From NCBI RefSeq assembly GCF_004681185.1, contig NZ_SRIF01000009.1:18556-82555 (forward strand): a stretch of DNA of 64,000 nucleotides. Reading direction: 5' to 3'. The notes below the pieces were generated by a model, which did no database searches, had not been told where the DNA came from, and saw only the letters and a program-made list of their open reading frames with translations. The translations under genes and the position numbers were made by a program. Positions within the stretch are counted from its first letter, which is position 1, and the number at the start of each line of letters is the position of its first letter. The stretch comes from Haloarcula amylovorans. Lineage in GTDB: Archaea; Halobacteriota; Halobacteria; Halobacteriales; Haloarculaceae. Positions 15,719 to 25,710 of the stretch are shown here, piece after piece.

Positions 15719-17185
15719 TTACATGTACCCGAGGTCGGCCAGTCGCTGTTCGGTCGATTGTTCGACGGAGACGCTCTCTTCGGCCTCAGTCTCCTCGAAC
15801 GACGCAGCCCACTCCTCGAGGGTTGCTTCGAGGTCGGCAACGCGTTCGGTCGCCTCCTCCGCGATGTCGTGTGTCTCTTTAGGGTCGGCGGCGACCCGGT
15901 AGAGTTCCTCGGTTCCGTCCGAACAACGGACGTACTTGTGCGTCTCCGTTCGAACGGCTTGTATCGACCGCTGAAGCTCGTAGATGCGGTCGGGGATCTC
16001 GTCGAATCGCTCTTCGAGTTTCTCGACAGGCGGCCGGGGGGCGGCGTACTCGGCAAACACCTTCGACCGCGGACCGCCGTCGGCCGGAGGGTGAAACGAC
16101 TGTCCTTGGAACTCCTCGCGAGCGTCCGGAGCCCGAATGCCGGCCGCGTCGAGGAGCGTCGGTGCGAGGTCGAGCGTCTGCACCAGCCGCTCGCCCGTGA
16201 CAGCGTCGTCGTCAAACTGACCGCCGCTGAGGACGAGGGGGACGTGAAGTACCGTATCGTACAGGGAGTACTGGTGCCCGAGGAACCCGTGTTCCCCGAT
16301 GTTCTCGCCGTGGTCACTCGTGACCGCCATGACCGTCTCGTTCCACTCGCCGGTCGCTTCGAGGGCGTCGGTGAGTTCGCCGAGCTGGTCGTCCATGTAG
16401 GCTATCTCGGCGCGGTACAGTCGCCGCAACACGGCCAGTTCCTCGGTTGAAAGGTCGAACTTCTCGACGTCGTACTTTCTTGGATCCTGCGGAATCGCCA
16501 TCGCCTCCTCGTAGGACCAGCCCTCGGGAAGGAACTGCTCGGCGTACTCCCGTGGCGGGCGATACTCGAGGTGCGGTTCGATACAGTTGACGAACAGGAA
16601 GAACGGTCGGGTCTGATTACGCGTCTCTAACCACTCTCGAATCCACTCGATGGATTTCTCCGCGCCCTCGTCACCGGCGGGTTCAGAACCGCTACCGAGA
16701 CAGTTCGATAGCGCCTCGGAGAAAGAGAAGCCGGGACCGTCGGACCCGAACGGATTCCGAAACAGGTCACCGAGCGTCTCCCGGTCCTGCCACGACCCGT
16801 CGCGCTCGTGGAATGTCTCGAAGCCCCGAGAGAAACCGAACTCCTCGGTGATCCAGACGTTGTTCGAGACGCCGACGGTTTCGTAGCCGGCCGAGCCGAA
16901 CAGTTCCGCGATGGTCGGCAGTTCGCCGTCGAGTCGCGTCCGCTTTCCGGTCGCGCGGTGTTTCGATGGATAGGTTCCGGTAAACAGCGACCCATGTGAT
17001 GGGAGCGTCCACGGTGCCGTAGCGAAGGTCTGCCCGTACTCGGTTCCCTCCTCGGCAAGCGCCGCTCTGGTTGGCGAGACGTCGCTGTCCGCTGGGACCG
17101 TATCGAGCGCTCGCGTCGTATCCATTACGAATACGACCACGTTCGGACGGGAGTTCTCCCGTCCGCCCTTCGTGTGGGCACTCAT
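15719..17185 (-). CDS. Sulfatase-like hydrolase/transferase with Thr nucleophile
   Basis: 488 residues. Metal residue Asp22 in VVFVMDTTRALD; the active-site segment ATAPWTLPSHGSLFTGTYPS has Thr60 where sulfatases have Cys, as in phosphoglycerol transferases and other phospho-specific members; second metal motif AVTSDHGENIGEHGFLGHQ. The protein is soluble without a signal peptide or membrane helices. An RBS-like GGAGGGG lies about 7 bp before the ATG. It probably works on a phosphate or phosphoglycerol-type ester on glycans; the substrate is not known. Confidence 0.87.
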   Translation of the reverse strand: MSAHTKGGRENSRPNVVVFVMDTTRALDTVPADSDVSPTRAALAEEGTEYGQTFATAPWTLPSHGSLFTGTYPSKHRATGKRTRLDGELPTIAELFGSAGYETVGVSNNVWITEEFGFSRGFETFHERDGSWQDRETLGDLFRNPFGSDGPGFSFSEALSNCLGSGSEPAGDEGAEKSIEWIREWLETRNQTRPFFLFVNCIEPHLEYRPPREYAEQFLPEGWSYEEAMAIPQDPRKYDVEKFDLSTEELAVLRRLYRAEIAYMDDQLGELTDALEATGEWNETVMAVTSDHGENIGEHGFLGHQYSLYDTVLHVPLVLSGGQFDDDAVTGERLVQTLDLAPTLLDAAGIRAPDAREEFQGQSFHPPADGGPRSKVFAEYAAPRPPVEKLEERFDEIPDRIYELQRSIQAVRTETHKYVRCSDGTEELYRVAADPKETHDIAEEATERVADLEATLEEWAASFEETEAEESVSVEQSTEQRLADLGYM

Positions 17186-17249
17186 CGGTACCCCTCCAGC
17201 CGGCGACTGACGCCGGGTAAGACGGTGTTGAACACGTTGTATAATCGAC

Positions 17250-17263
17250 CGATAGCTCTATCG
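17250..17263. promoter_or_regulatory. Palindrome CGATAG-CT-CTATCG upstream of the Thr-type sulfatase
   Basis: A perfect 6-bp inverted repeat with a 2-bp spacer, lying directly upstream of a TATA-like GATTATACAA (17238-17247) that points toward the sulfatase gene at 17185. The position suits an activator or a repressor site. The protein that binds is unknown. Confidence 0.4.
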
Positions 17264-17457
17264 AGCTACTGCTTGCCTATGCGCGGCGAATCCGGGGCCG
17301 AAACGGATGTGACATAGACCCACGATTGTTGACTGGGAAGGAAGGCCCGCTCGAGGAGCCACATCGCCCGTTTCGAAGCCCATCGTGAGGATGGGTCTCG
17401 CAAGGCGAGGCTTTGGGGGGAGCGGTGTGCGTTCTCCGCCGGTCTCTCGGCTCGTCG

Positions 17458-18078
17458 CTACCCGTTCACTGGGTCGGACCGCCGACCGAAGCCGAGGCCG
17501 ATTCCGACGAGTACGAGGACGACGAGTGCCGTTAGACCTGGTTTCTCGACTGCGATAGCGAACGCCGCTTCGAAGAACGATTCCTCGCGGCCGTAGTAGA
17601 CGAGCGCCCCCGTCGCGGCGTAGAAACCGGTCGTGCCGACCGCCGTGAAGACGCCGAATTGCGCCGGATTCATCTCGGCGAATCCCGCCGGGATAGAGAT
17701 AACTGAGCGAAGGACGGGGAGAAACCGCCCCCAGAGCACCGACGACTGGCCCCACCTTTGGAACCACGTCTGCCCCCGTTCTATCTGCTCGTCCGAGACG
17801 CGGATACGCCTGCGGAGCCAGCCGTGCTCGCCGGGACGAGTGCGGTAACAGACGTAGAACGGGACAAACGCGCCCACCGTCCCGCCGACGGTGGCAGCCA
17901 GCACGAAGACGAGCAGCGACACCGGGTCGGTTATGAGCAGTGCGGCGGCCGCCGGAACGACGACCTCGCTCGGCAGGAACGGAAAGAGCATCGACGTCTC
18001 TAGAAAGGTGAATAGACATAGCGCCAGCGGGCCGTAGAGGCGCAAGAGATCCAGCGCCACAGCAGTCGCGTCGACCAT
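17458..18078 (-). CDS. DedA family membrane protein
   Basis: 206 residues with five or six hydrophobic segments. The family motif is seen in FPFLPSEVVVPAAAAL near residue 33 and in GRFLPVLRSVISIPAGFAEM near residue 117, which carries the conserved R of the DedA/VTT fold. DedA proteins are linked to lipid-carrier recycling and membrane homeostasis in bacteria. Placement beside glycan genes fits a polyprenyl-phosphate recycling role, which is inference. A 272-bp gap with the sulfatase promoter separates it from the gene to its left. Confidence 0.85.
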   Translation of the reverse strand: MVDATAVALDLLRLYGPLALCLFTFLETSMLFPFLPSEVVVPAAAALLITDPVSLLVFVLAATVGGTVGAFVPFYVCYRTRPGEHGWLRRRIRVSDEQIERGQTWFQRWGQSSVLWGRFLPVLRSVISIPAGFAEMNPAQFGVFTAVGTTGFYAATGALVYYGREESFFEAAFAIAVEKPGLTALVVLVLVGIGLGFGRRSDPVNG

Positions 18079-18197
18079 AGGAGCGGTTGGGGGCGGCGCC
18101 GTAACACCCTTCTGCCCGCGAGCCGCGCGGCGGGCGACGAGTCCGAGGTGGTGAGCAGAGCCGCGGTGTATTCAACGCCGCGCCGACTAGCGAGGAT

Positions 18198-18587
18198 ATG
18201 GACGTGTTCGTCTACGGGACGCTCGTGCAGACACAGACAGCCGCCGCAGTACTCGACGAGTTCGAGTATCGCGGTCCGGCCACAGTCTCGGGCCTGCACC
18301 GCGTCGAGGGTCGATATCCGACGCTCGCCCCAGGCGGATCGACCAGCGGCCGACTGCTACACACCCCCGAGATCGACGCGCTCGATCGATACGAGGGCGT
18401 CGAATCGGCCCTGTACGTCCGCTGTACGCTCCCGTTCGAGGGGGATGAGACGGGAGATACCGTCGAGTGTTATCTGGGGGACCCAACCCCGCTCGACGCC
18501 CCCGCCGAGTGGCCAGGCGACGGCACCTTCGAGGAACGAGCTAGGCGCTACTGTCGAAGCGAGCGCGTCCTCGTCAGACGGGAGTAA
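18198..18587 (+). CDS. Gamma-glutamylcyclotransferase (AIG2-like) family protein
   Basis: 129 residues, begins MDVFVYGTLVQTQTAAAVLD, the YGTL substrate loop of the GGCT/AIG2 fold, and has LHTPEIDALDRYEGVESALY where the catalytic glutamate is usually found. Members cleave gamma-glutamyl or related amide compounds; haloarchaea use gamma-glutamylcysteine as a thiol, which may be the substrate. It stands alone with no operon partner. Confidence 0.85.
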   Translation: MDVFVYGTLVQTQTAAAVLDEFEYRGPATVSGLHRVEGRYPTLAPGGSTSGRLLHTPEIDALDRYEGVESALYVRCTLPFEGDETGDTVECYLGDPTPLDAPAEWPGDGTFEERARRYCRSERVLVRRE

Positions 18588-18847
18588 TCGCTGCCGGTCT
18601 CTCACGGAGGTGAAACGCGCCGGGCAAGAACATCCCAGCGCGGTCGGGGTCAAGGTGTCCGCAACCATACTATATTTCTTAAATGCGAGATTTATTTTGG
18701 CTGTTATCGGGAAAATAAAATTGCTAATTCGCAGACGAGCCGCTGTTAGGCGAGTGTTTCCCCGGAGGTCGCGTTCGAACCGGGCGAGTATCCGGCAATA
18801 CGCACTTTTCTTCTAGAACAGCCAACACTTATACGGTGAACTAGACG
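18588..18847. other. Intergenic region of 260 bp with AT-rich core
   Basis: A strongly AT-rich run at about 18664-18724 (ATATTTCTTAAATG and GAAAATAAAATTG) interrupts GC-rich DNA. No ORF or RNA gene is recognised. It may contain a terminator for the cyclotransferase gene and the promoter of the next gene. Confidence 0.4.
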
Positions 18848-19345
18848 ATGAGCTCACAAACCTATGGCTTCCCACGGATACGGTCTAGCAGAACCTGGGG
18901 AGAAGCGGCTGCAAGCGGCCTGATCGCCGGTGCCGGCATGGGCCTGATAATGCACTTCGTGATGGGCGCGATGCCGTTGATCGGAGCGCTCTACGGGCAG
19001 CCGACGGTCGCGGCCGGCTGGCTCGCACACCTGTTCCACAGCGTCGTCTTCGCACTGGTGTTCGCCGCTGTCCTCACGAGACCAACCTTCCGCGAGTACG
19101 AACTCTACGGAATCGTCGGGCTCGGGGCGGTCTACGGAATTATCTTGGAACTCGTCGCCGCCGCGTTCGTCCTGCCCGTCTGGGCAAACGCGGTCGGGGC
19201 CGCGGAGCTCCCGGTTCCGTTCTTGGTCCCGATCGGGTTCCTTACGCACCTCGTCTACGGAGTGCTCCTCGGAGCCGTCTTCGGACTGCTGACGATGCGC
19301 GAACGGTCCCGGTTGGTCGCGCCGGTCAAAGAAGCGGACTCGTGA
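18848..19345 (+). CDS. Four-TM membrane protein of unknown function
   Basis: 165 residues with about four helices, including GLIAGAGMGLIMHFVMGAMP, LAHLFHSVVFALVFAAVL and GFLTHLVYGVLLGAVFGLL. Histidines recur inside or at the ends of helices (MHF, LAHLFHS, LTHL), which resembles haloarchaeal membrane proteins sometimes mis-annotated as histidine kinases; no kinase motif is present. Function is unknown. Confidence 0.7.
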   Translation: MSSQTYGFPRIRSSRTWGEAAASGLIAGAGMGLIMHFVMGAMPLIGALYGQPTVAAGWLAHLFHSVVFALVFAAVLTRPTFREYELYGIVGLGAVYGIILELVAAAFVLPVWANAVGAAELPVPFLVPIGFLTHLVYGVLLGAVFGLLTMRERSRLVAPVKEADS

Positions 19346-19478
19346 CCGGGACGGACACTCGATACACTCCGTTTGTCGGTCCGATGCTCCGACGAACGTA
19401 CCACACGACTACTGATAGCAGCCACTTACATCACAGCGACCGTAGCTATAAACGCGGCACGGTCGTATCGACCCCTCG

Positions 19479-19763
19479 ATGGATTTCCCCGCCCGTCTCG
19501 GTGGCTTCGGGACATGGCAGCTCCTGTGGGTACTCGTGACTGTCGGCCTCCTCTTACCGTTCGAGAACGCGTTTCCTCCGTCGCTCAGAGTTTTCGAGAT
19601 GGCGTTTCTCACCTGGTTCATCGGCTTTCTGGTCGGTGTCGAGCTCCTCGTTTCGGACGGTGCCGCTCAGTCGATGCGGCAGAAACGCTACGTCGTCGTT
19701 GCGGGTGGCATAGCCGTGACGGTAGCCATCGTCGTTCGGCACGTCTTCTTGCTTCGTCTCTAG
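19479..19763 (+). CDS. Small three-TM membrane protein
   Basis: 94 residues: MDFPARLGGFGTWQLLWVLV at the start and three hydrophobic helices separated by short polar loops. A TATA-like GCTATAAACG lies about 27-36 bp upstream of the ATG, supporting it as a leaderless gene. Its end is 2 bp from the end of the convergent beta-helix gene. Family not recognised. Confidence 0.6.
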   Translation: MDFPARLGGFGTWQLLWVLVTVGLLLPFENAFPPSLRVFEMAFLTWFIGFLVGVELLVSDGAAQSMRQKRYVVVAGGIAVTVAIVVRHVFLLRL

Positions 19764-19765
19764 TC

Positions 19766-20875
19766 CTATTCGAGGTTGTCGCCGGTCTCCCAGGACGATG
19801 CCACCCGAATCGGGTCTCCCTCGAACTCGCCGAGTATCGTGTTGTTCGTAAACGAGCACGTCTCGAACTCGCCGTCACGGGCGTATATCGCACTTCGTAT
19901 CGTCTCGTCGTCGCTTTTCTCGTGAAACGTGTTGCCTCGAACCTGTAGCCCCTCGATTCGATTCCCGTCGGTGGTACAGGTGATACCGTCGCGATACGAC
20001 CCGCGGACGATATTGCCGTCGACGTGGTTGGCTATCGAATCGACCCCTTTCCTCGCCTGAACCGTAAGACACGGATTGTGAGGCCGATATTTCGAGATGT
20101 CGTTGTCAATTATCTGGTTATAATCGCCCCGGTCGATCTCAACGTCGACACCGCCATTGGCGTAGAACTTGCTGTTGGTGACGATGTTCGCGCTCCCGCG
20201 GATTCTGATCGCGTATCCGGTGTTCCGGCCGAACCAGCACGAGTCGACTCTCGTGACACCGACAGCGGGTCCCGCCCGCCGGTTCAGCCCGATTTGTAGC
20301 GCATCCCTGTTGGACCCGACGAACCGACACGTCCGAAAGTAGTTGTCGTCGGTGGACGCTGCCGACCCCGCCAACCAGAACGCCTTGTCCTCGGCGTTGA
20401 CGAAGTCGCAGTCGACGAACCGGCCGTTCCAGAACGCGCCGTACACCAGGCTGCCACTCGCGTTGTTCGCCTTGTTGCCGTCTAGTGTCAGATTCTCCAG
20501 TCGAGCCTGCATGCAGTTCCTGTCGGGTGGATTTCGACTCGTTATAAGGTCCGTGTTCGCGCCGTCCGCCAGTTTGAGCACCGTCGCGTTGCGGCCGGTC
20601 CCGACGAGCTGGACGCCGTGGTCTACCGTGAGAGCCGACCCGCGGTACTCGCCTCGTCCCAGCGTAATCGTCACGTTCGGCGCGTGCTGGTCGACGATTC
20701 GCTGGATACCGGTGATACCGTCGCTCGGCGGAACGTGGTAGACGTTTCCCGACTCGTCCGGGGCATCCACCTGTGCCGCCGACCCCGAGTCGGATCCGCG
20801 GGTGCGAGAGTCGATGGATTGCCAGCCCAGAGCGCCCGCTACGAAGCCGAGAAATCCTCTACGTGTCCTACTCAT
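19766..20875 (-). CDS. Secreted right-handed beta-helix (pectate-lyase-like) protein
   Basis: 369 residues. The N-terminus MSRTRRGFLGFVAGALGW is a twin-arginine signal. From about residue 60 the sequence shows beta-helix coils: repeated short strands ending in N or D such as LENLTLDGNKANNASGSLVY, RFVDCDFVNAEDKAFWL, NIVTNSKFYANGG and ISKYRPHNPCLTV. Such proteins bind or cleave polysaccharides. No catalytic Arg/Asp set can be assigned by eye, so it may be a binding protein instead of a lyase. Expected outside the cell, near the other glycan genes. Confidence 0.8.
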   Translation of the reverse strand: MSRTRRGFLGFVAGALGWQSIDSRTRGSDSGSAAQVDAPDESGNVYHVPPSDGITGIQRIVDQHAPNVTITLGRGEYRGSALTVDHGVQLVGTGRNATVLKLADGANTDLITSRNPPDRNCMQARLENLTLDGNKANNASGSLVYGAFWNGRFVDCDFVNAEDKAFWLAGSAASTDDNYFRTCRFVGSNRDALQIGLNRRAGPAVGVTRVDSCWFGRNTGYAIRIRGSANIVTNSKFYANGGVDVEIDRGDYNQIIDNDISKYRPHNPCLTVQARKGVDSIANHVDGNIVRGSYRDGITCTTDGNRIEGLQVRGNTFHEKSDDETIRSAIYARDGEFETCSFTNNTILGEFEGDPIRVASSWETGDNLE

Positions 20876-20980
20876 GCTCAGTCACTGAACGAGAAATACG
20901 GGAAGTAGTAACATAAGTCATTGTTCTAACATCATTGCGCGATTATTACGCATATTGGTCAGCGCGCGTCGGTGTGACTG

Positions 20981-23188
20981 CTAGCAGTTCTCGGACGGCC
21001 CTCGCTCGCGAACCGTGGAGCGTGACCGATAGACGGCGGCCGTCCCGCTGGCGTAGATGCGGTCCGACGGGCGTATGACCTCCCGATAGAACGTCGTCTC
21101 ACGCGGTTCGATGTAGTTTCGACTGCCGACGGCCCGTACCATGGGGCGGTCGCTGACGTAAATATAGGACCGACAAGCCAGTCGGGTCTGCGCTGGCCAG
21201 ACCAATCCGACTTGCCTCGACTCTATGACTTCGCGAACCAGTAGTCCATCTCTGCTTTTCACCTGCGACCACTGGTTGAACACGGCGACATCGGTTCCGC
21301 TCTGAACGTTCGAATCGAGCCACCGCGTCGCCGCCACCTCCGAGGAGTCGTACACCGGCCATCCCGCTTCCTCGTCTAAGTTGATGCTGTAGGACGGTTC
21401 ATCCGCCCCCGTGAACGTAAACGCGCCACCGGAGCTGAAGACGAACAGCACCGCAAGGAACACGGCGAACAGGCGGAGAGACGTCTGCCGCGAGGGGAAG
21501 ACAGCTGGGCCGGAATGCGCCGCGGCGAGGAGCTTCCGCGGCACTAGCGTCACTCCCAGTAGCAGGGTTCGAAAGCCGGTGACGGTAAAGGGGGCGAGCG
21601 TCGCTAAGACGAGGAGGAGAATTCTGTCGAACCCTAGTCCGTACGATAGCAGCAGTCCCGAGACGAGAAAGGCACAGAGAAACGTCGCCAAGAGGACGTA
21701 CTCCGGGTCCGTCTCGGTGTCTTCGCTGAACGAGATGGCGTACCCGGTTCGCAACACGCCGAGTCCGACGCATCCGACCAGTATCGCAGACAGGGCTTGA
21801 TAGCCGAGCCAGACGGACGACCGAAACGTCTTCGTCGCGTAGCCGACCCCGCTCCGGCCGGAGATATCGCCGAAGTTCGTCACCATCGCGCGACCGATTC
21901 GGACGACTCGCTCGAAATTTGTCCCGTCAGCGGTAAAGAGGTACCACGCCACCCACCCGACTGCGAGCAGTTGGACGAGCGTGGGTCGGACGAGATACTC
22001 CTCGGGAGGGTCGACGACACCGAGACGAACGGCGAGTCGAACCGAGACCACCACCGCTCCGAGAAAGAGAACGAACAGCAGACTGAACCCGTAGTGGGAG
22101 ACGAGGAACATCCCGGCGAAAGCGACCGAGAGCGCCCGTCCCCGCTTCCCCCCAAACGAGCGGTCGAACGCCGTCAGGAGGAGCAAGACCAGGAACAACT
22201 GACTGAACACCTGCTTACCGGGGATGTTCTTGAAGTAACCGTAGTAGAATATCAGAGCGTACGGCGAGAGGGCGGCGACCCAGTCGTCGGCGAACTCCAC
22301 ACTCGCGAGGTGATACACCGCGACGGGGAGCAGTGAGGCGAGGACGGGGAACAGCAACTTGAATATCCAGACGAGTTCGAGTCCCGTCACTTCGGCCGCG
22401 ACGGCGGCGAGAAACGTCACCGAGAGCAGCGAGTTCGTCGGACTGCCGAACCCCGGGTCCCAGTGACCGTCCGCGAGAATCGTGTGTGCGGTGGCGTACT
22501 CGAAGTGGACGTCCCACCCCCAGATGTGCGACGTTATCAGCGTCATCTGGAGCAACACCGCCACGGCCACCGCCCAGATGGCGAACGGATGGAGTCCGGA
22601 CGGGACGACGCGGACAGCGACGAGGAGGACGACGACTGCGACGAGCGCGATGAAGACGAACATCGGGACGCTGTCGTCGGCGACGTTTCGGGCGTACGCC
22701 GCCGAGATTGCCACGAATGGGAGGACAGTGAGGAAGACCCCCGACAGGAGCATTCGCCGCGAGAAGGCGGGAGGGAAGCACGAGCTCGGTTCCTGAGCCG
22801 AATCCGACAGCAAGACTGCGCCGCTCAGACCGAACAGTACTCCCGCGTGGACCCACGGGACGATGGCTAGAGGGTGGTCGCTCCCGAGAGCGGTGAACAG
22901 GTAGTTCGTTCCGAGCGCCACCAGAACGAGAATGGTGATGCTCACCCCCACTGCCAAAAGGAGCAGCTTCGAGAAGCGAACGCGGGTCACCTTGGCGAGA
23001 CGTAACACGAGATATCCCGGCGCGACGAATCCGGCGACGAATCCGAGGACCGCACGAATCGGCGCGGCCTGTCTCATCTCCGGCGTTATCTCGAAGGTGA
23101 GTAGCGCCACCGCCAGCACCATCGCGAGGAGGGCGATTTTACCGTCGATCCCGTTCTTGGTCTGCATCTGTACGTTGCGTGAAGTCAT
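20981..23188 (-). CDS. DUF2206-type large polytopic membrane protein
   Basis: 735 residues with about 14 membrane helices in the first 580 and a soluble external domain at the C-terminus (INLDEEAGWPVYDSSEVAAT onward). The layout resembles archaeal DUF2206 proteins and GT-C type glycosyltransferases, with an acidic loop SHIWGWDVHFEYATAHTIL near residue 220 where GT-C enzymes place their catalytic Asp. I infer a lipid-linked sugar transferase for surface polysaccharide; direct proof is lacking. The 1.1-kb region to its right holds its promoter. Confidence 0.7.
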   Translation of the reverse strand: MTSRNVQMQTKNGIDGKIALLAMVLAVALLTFEITPEMRQAAPIRAVLGFVAGFVAPGYLVLRLAKVTRVRFSKLLLLAVGVSITILVLVALGTNYLFTALGSDHPLAIVPWVHAGVLFGLSGAVLLSDSAQEPSSCFPPAFSRRMLLSGVFLTVLPFVAISAAYARNVADDSVPMFVFIALVAVVVLLVAVRVVPSGLHPFAIWAVAVAVLLQMTLITSHIWGWDVHFEYATAHTILADGHWDPGFGSPTNSLLSVTFLAAVAAEVTGLELVWIFKLLFPVLASLLPVAVYHLASVEFADDWVAALSPYALIFYYGYFKNIPGKQVFSQLFLVLLLLTAFDRSFGGKRGRALSVAFAGMFLVSHYGFSLLFVLFLGAVVVSVRLAVRLGVVDPPEEYLVRPTLVQLLAVGWVAWYLFTADGTNFERVVRIGRAMVTNFGDISGRSGVGYATKTFRSSVWLGYQALSAILVGCVGLGVLRTGYAISFSEDTETDPEYVLLATFLCAFLVSGLLLSYGLGFDRILLLVLATLAPFTVTGFRTLLLGVTLVPRKLLAAAHSGPAVFPSRQTSLRLFAVFLAVLFVFSSGGAFTFTGADEPSYSINLDEEAGWPVYDSSEVAATRWLDSNVQSGTDVAVFNQWSQVKSRDGLLVREVIESRQVGLVWPAQTRLACRSYIYVSDRPMVRAVGSRNYIEPRETTFYREVIRPSDRIYASGTAAVYRSRSTVRERGPSENC

Positions 23189-24323
23189 GAATGGGAAGCG
23201 GAACGGGTAGGATCGGGAATGGTCATTGCGCTATGTGTCTCGAATCGTCCGCTTCGAACGTCTCGGCCAATGGGCTCCTGTCGACCGTACAGCACGCGTT
23301 TTCATCGTCCCCCTGTGCTCGTTTGACAAGACGCGAACCGAAAGTGGAAACGAGTTCGTTCGCTCTCCCCGACAGCGTTTCCAAGTCCGGGCCGCTATTT
23401 GAGTACGACCAGTCCGATTCGGGTGGTTGGTCGACAGCTTCTGAAAACGGAAATGCCCTTTTCGGGACCGGGTGGGCCCGGCGAGGCGTTCGACCGCCGG
23501 AATAGTCCGTAAAGAGGGGCAGGGAGACCACTGTCTTCGAGCACGAGTCACGTTAATAGAGTAGTAGCAAACGCTATCACCACTTCGTTCAATTTTCCCT
23601 ACCGTGCGAAAATGAGGAGTTTATCCCAGTTATATGATATTCTACCGTCTCGTCCCGGAGACGGCTATGTACGGGTGTAATGGGCGGACTCGTGCCGTGG
23701 GCTGTCGTTACTCGGAAGTAATCACCGGAAACGTCGATGTATCACGGCGGTACTGAGAGCAGTGCGAAACGGTAGTAAACGGAGTTCGGACTCACGCTCG
23801 CTCGAACAACCGATCGACGAAAGGACGAAGCGCGTCGCCGTGGAACCGACATCGACGAGAGCTATCAGTTGGTACGATACCGGTACCGAACGCACCCGAG
23901 CGCGTAAGTGCTGCTTCTTATAGTTGCCCCGAGGTCCACCGTTCGGCGAGGGCAGCGGTAGTACTGGTAGTGTAGCGTCACTATGGCCGGCAATAGGTTC
24001 TGACGACCGGCGGTAACTTCGGAGTTCGGGTTACCAGCAGGCAGCAGTTGTGCCACGTACTAAGCCCCGTCTCGGGAAAGTCAGGCAGAATATATCACAT
24101 TTAGTAATAGTAACAGCACGCCGAGTCGAATAATATCATACGTGTTATAATACCGCGCTACTATAATACCTATTTGATTTACGCAACGCTACTCGTCGAG
24201 TATTCGCAGCGGTTGCAGATACGGTATTGTTAATTAAGTTACCTGTATTCGAACGGCTGTTTTGGCGTCGTACGGGCCAGTTCGCCCGTGGATGCCAGAC
24301 GATCAGTTTGACTGTGATAAGAC
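23189..24323. other. 1.1-kb intergenic region, AT-rich on its right side
   Basis: No convincing gene. A 102-codon leftward frame with GTG start at 23531 has a TATA-like CTATTAACG about 20-30 bp upstream, but its third-codon-position GC content is low for this genome and I know no relative. From about 23560 to 24300 the DNA is AT-rich (for example TATAATACC, TTAATTAAG) and stop codons are dense in all frames. It separates two divergent glycan genes, so it may be a large control region or the scar of a lost gene. Confidence 0.5.
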
Positions 24324-25631
24324 ATGGCACGACCCGACAATCACCAAGACGATACGCCGGCTTTTCTCTCGTCCGGCGAACCGGCGGTCGGAATACTGGC
24401 GAGTGACGAGTACGCTGAGTGGGTAGCGGGAGAGATTATTCGTGCACGCAGAAGCGGGCATCAGGTGTTCGTCGCTGGGACAGGGGACACTGAACGGGAC
24501 TGGCAGATGTATGCACGCGCGCTCGACGCGACAATACTCGAACAGGAGCGGCGCACTGACGGGACTGTTTCCCTCCGACAGCAACTGAGAGACGCCGCGT
24601 GGAAAGAGGGCTTTCCGGGCCTCATCGTACACACCGATTCACCAAAGCGGATCGACCTGGAACGAAGCATCGAGGAGCTCCAGGCGACGGATTCCTACAC
24701 CGTCGATGCGTACGTCGATCCCCCCGTGTCCGGGGAGACGACAGTGCTCGCCGGGATACCCGCGTACAACGAGGAAAACACCATCGAAGAAGTCGTCACG
24801 GAAGCGGCCGAATACGTAGACGAAGTTCTGGTAGTAGACGATGGAAGCGACGACCGGACGGCGCTCGCGGCCAAAGCGGCCGGAGCGGCCGTCGTCGAAC
24901 ACGACTACAACCGCGGATACGGCAGCGCTCTCAACACCCTGTTCGAGCAAGCCAGTCGAGCCAGGGTCGACCACCTGGTCGTGCTCGACGCGGATAGCCA
25001 GCATGACCCCGCCGATATCCCGAAACTCGCCGACTCCCAGCACCGAAACGAGGCCGAGATTGTCGTCGGAAGCAGGTTCGTCGAGGACGGGACGATGAAC
25101 GCGCCGTTCTATCGGCGCGTCGGGTTGATGGCGATTAACTCCCTGACGAACATCAGTCACGGCGCGATTCACCCCCGTTCGTGGATCAGAGACACGCAAA
25201 GCGGATTCCGAGCCTACTCGCGGAAAGCGATACAGAGCCTCGCGTCGGACGACGCTATCAGCGCTCGGATGAGCGCCAGTACCGACATTCTAAACCACGC
25301 TCGTCGGAACGGCTACTCCGTCAAAGAGGTGGGGACGACCGTCGATTATGCGGTCGACGGAGCCAACTGTCACCACCCGCTGTCACACGGCTTCACGCTG
25401 GTAAACAACCTGTTCCAGACCGCCGAAGTCGAGCGACCGCTGTCCGTCCTCGGCATCCCCGGTTTCGTCAGCTGGTTCGGGGGGCTCGGCTTCGCGTCCC
25501 TATGTGTCGTGCGATATACGTCGACGGGACGGATTCCCCTGCTGTTCGGACTGCTTGCCGGCCTCCTGACCCTCACCGGATTGGTTGCCTGTTTCACCGC
25601 AAGTATCCTCTATTCACTCCCACAACAGTGA
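24324..25631 (+). CDS. Family 2 glycosyltransferase (dolichyl-phosphate-mannose-synthase-like) with N-terminal extension
   Basis: 435 residues. Residues 1-130 form an extension with a possible Rossmann-like start (VGILASDEYAEWVAGEII); the GT2 domain follows with LAGIPAYNEENTIEEVV, VVDDGSDDRT, the DxD motif in VVLDADSQHDPADIPKL, and the acceptor-side IRDTQSGFRAYSRKAI. Two C-terminal hydrophobic helices anchor it to the membrane. It should load a sugar on a polyprenyl phosphate or lipid carrier. Which sugar is unknown. Confidence 0.87.
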   Translation: MARPDNHQDDTPAFLSSGEPAVGILASDEYAEWVAGEIIRARRSGHQVFVAGTGDTERDWQMYARALDATILEQERRTDGTVSLRQQLRDAAWKEGFPGLIVHTDSPKRIDLERSIEELQATDSYTVDAYVDPPVSGETTVLAGIPAYNEENTIEEVVTEAAEYVDEVLVVDDGSDDRTALAAKAAGAAVVEHDYNRGYGSALNTLFEQASRARVDHLVVLDADSQHDPADIPKLADSQHRNEAEIVVGSRFVEDGTMNAPFYRRVGLMAINSLTNISHGAIHPRSWIRDTQSGFRAYSRKAIQSLASDDAISARMSASTDILNHARRNGYSVKEVGTTVDYAVDGANCHHPLSHGFTLVNNLFQTAEVERPLSVLGIPGFVSWFGGLGFASLCVVRYTSTGRIPLLFGLLAGLLTLTGLVACFTASILYSLPQQ

Positions 25632-25710
25632 CGCCCGGCTGTGGCAAGGACTCTTCGAGTGACGGCGGCGCCTCGGCCGTTCCGACGGATGCGCTGCAGT
25701 GACGCGGCGG

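Noticed and set aside
23223..23531. 102-codon leftward frame with a GTG start and a TATA-like element upstream
   Set aside because: Low GC at third codon positions and no recognisable domain; possible but not supported enough to call.
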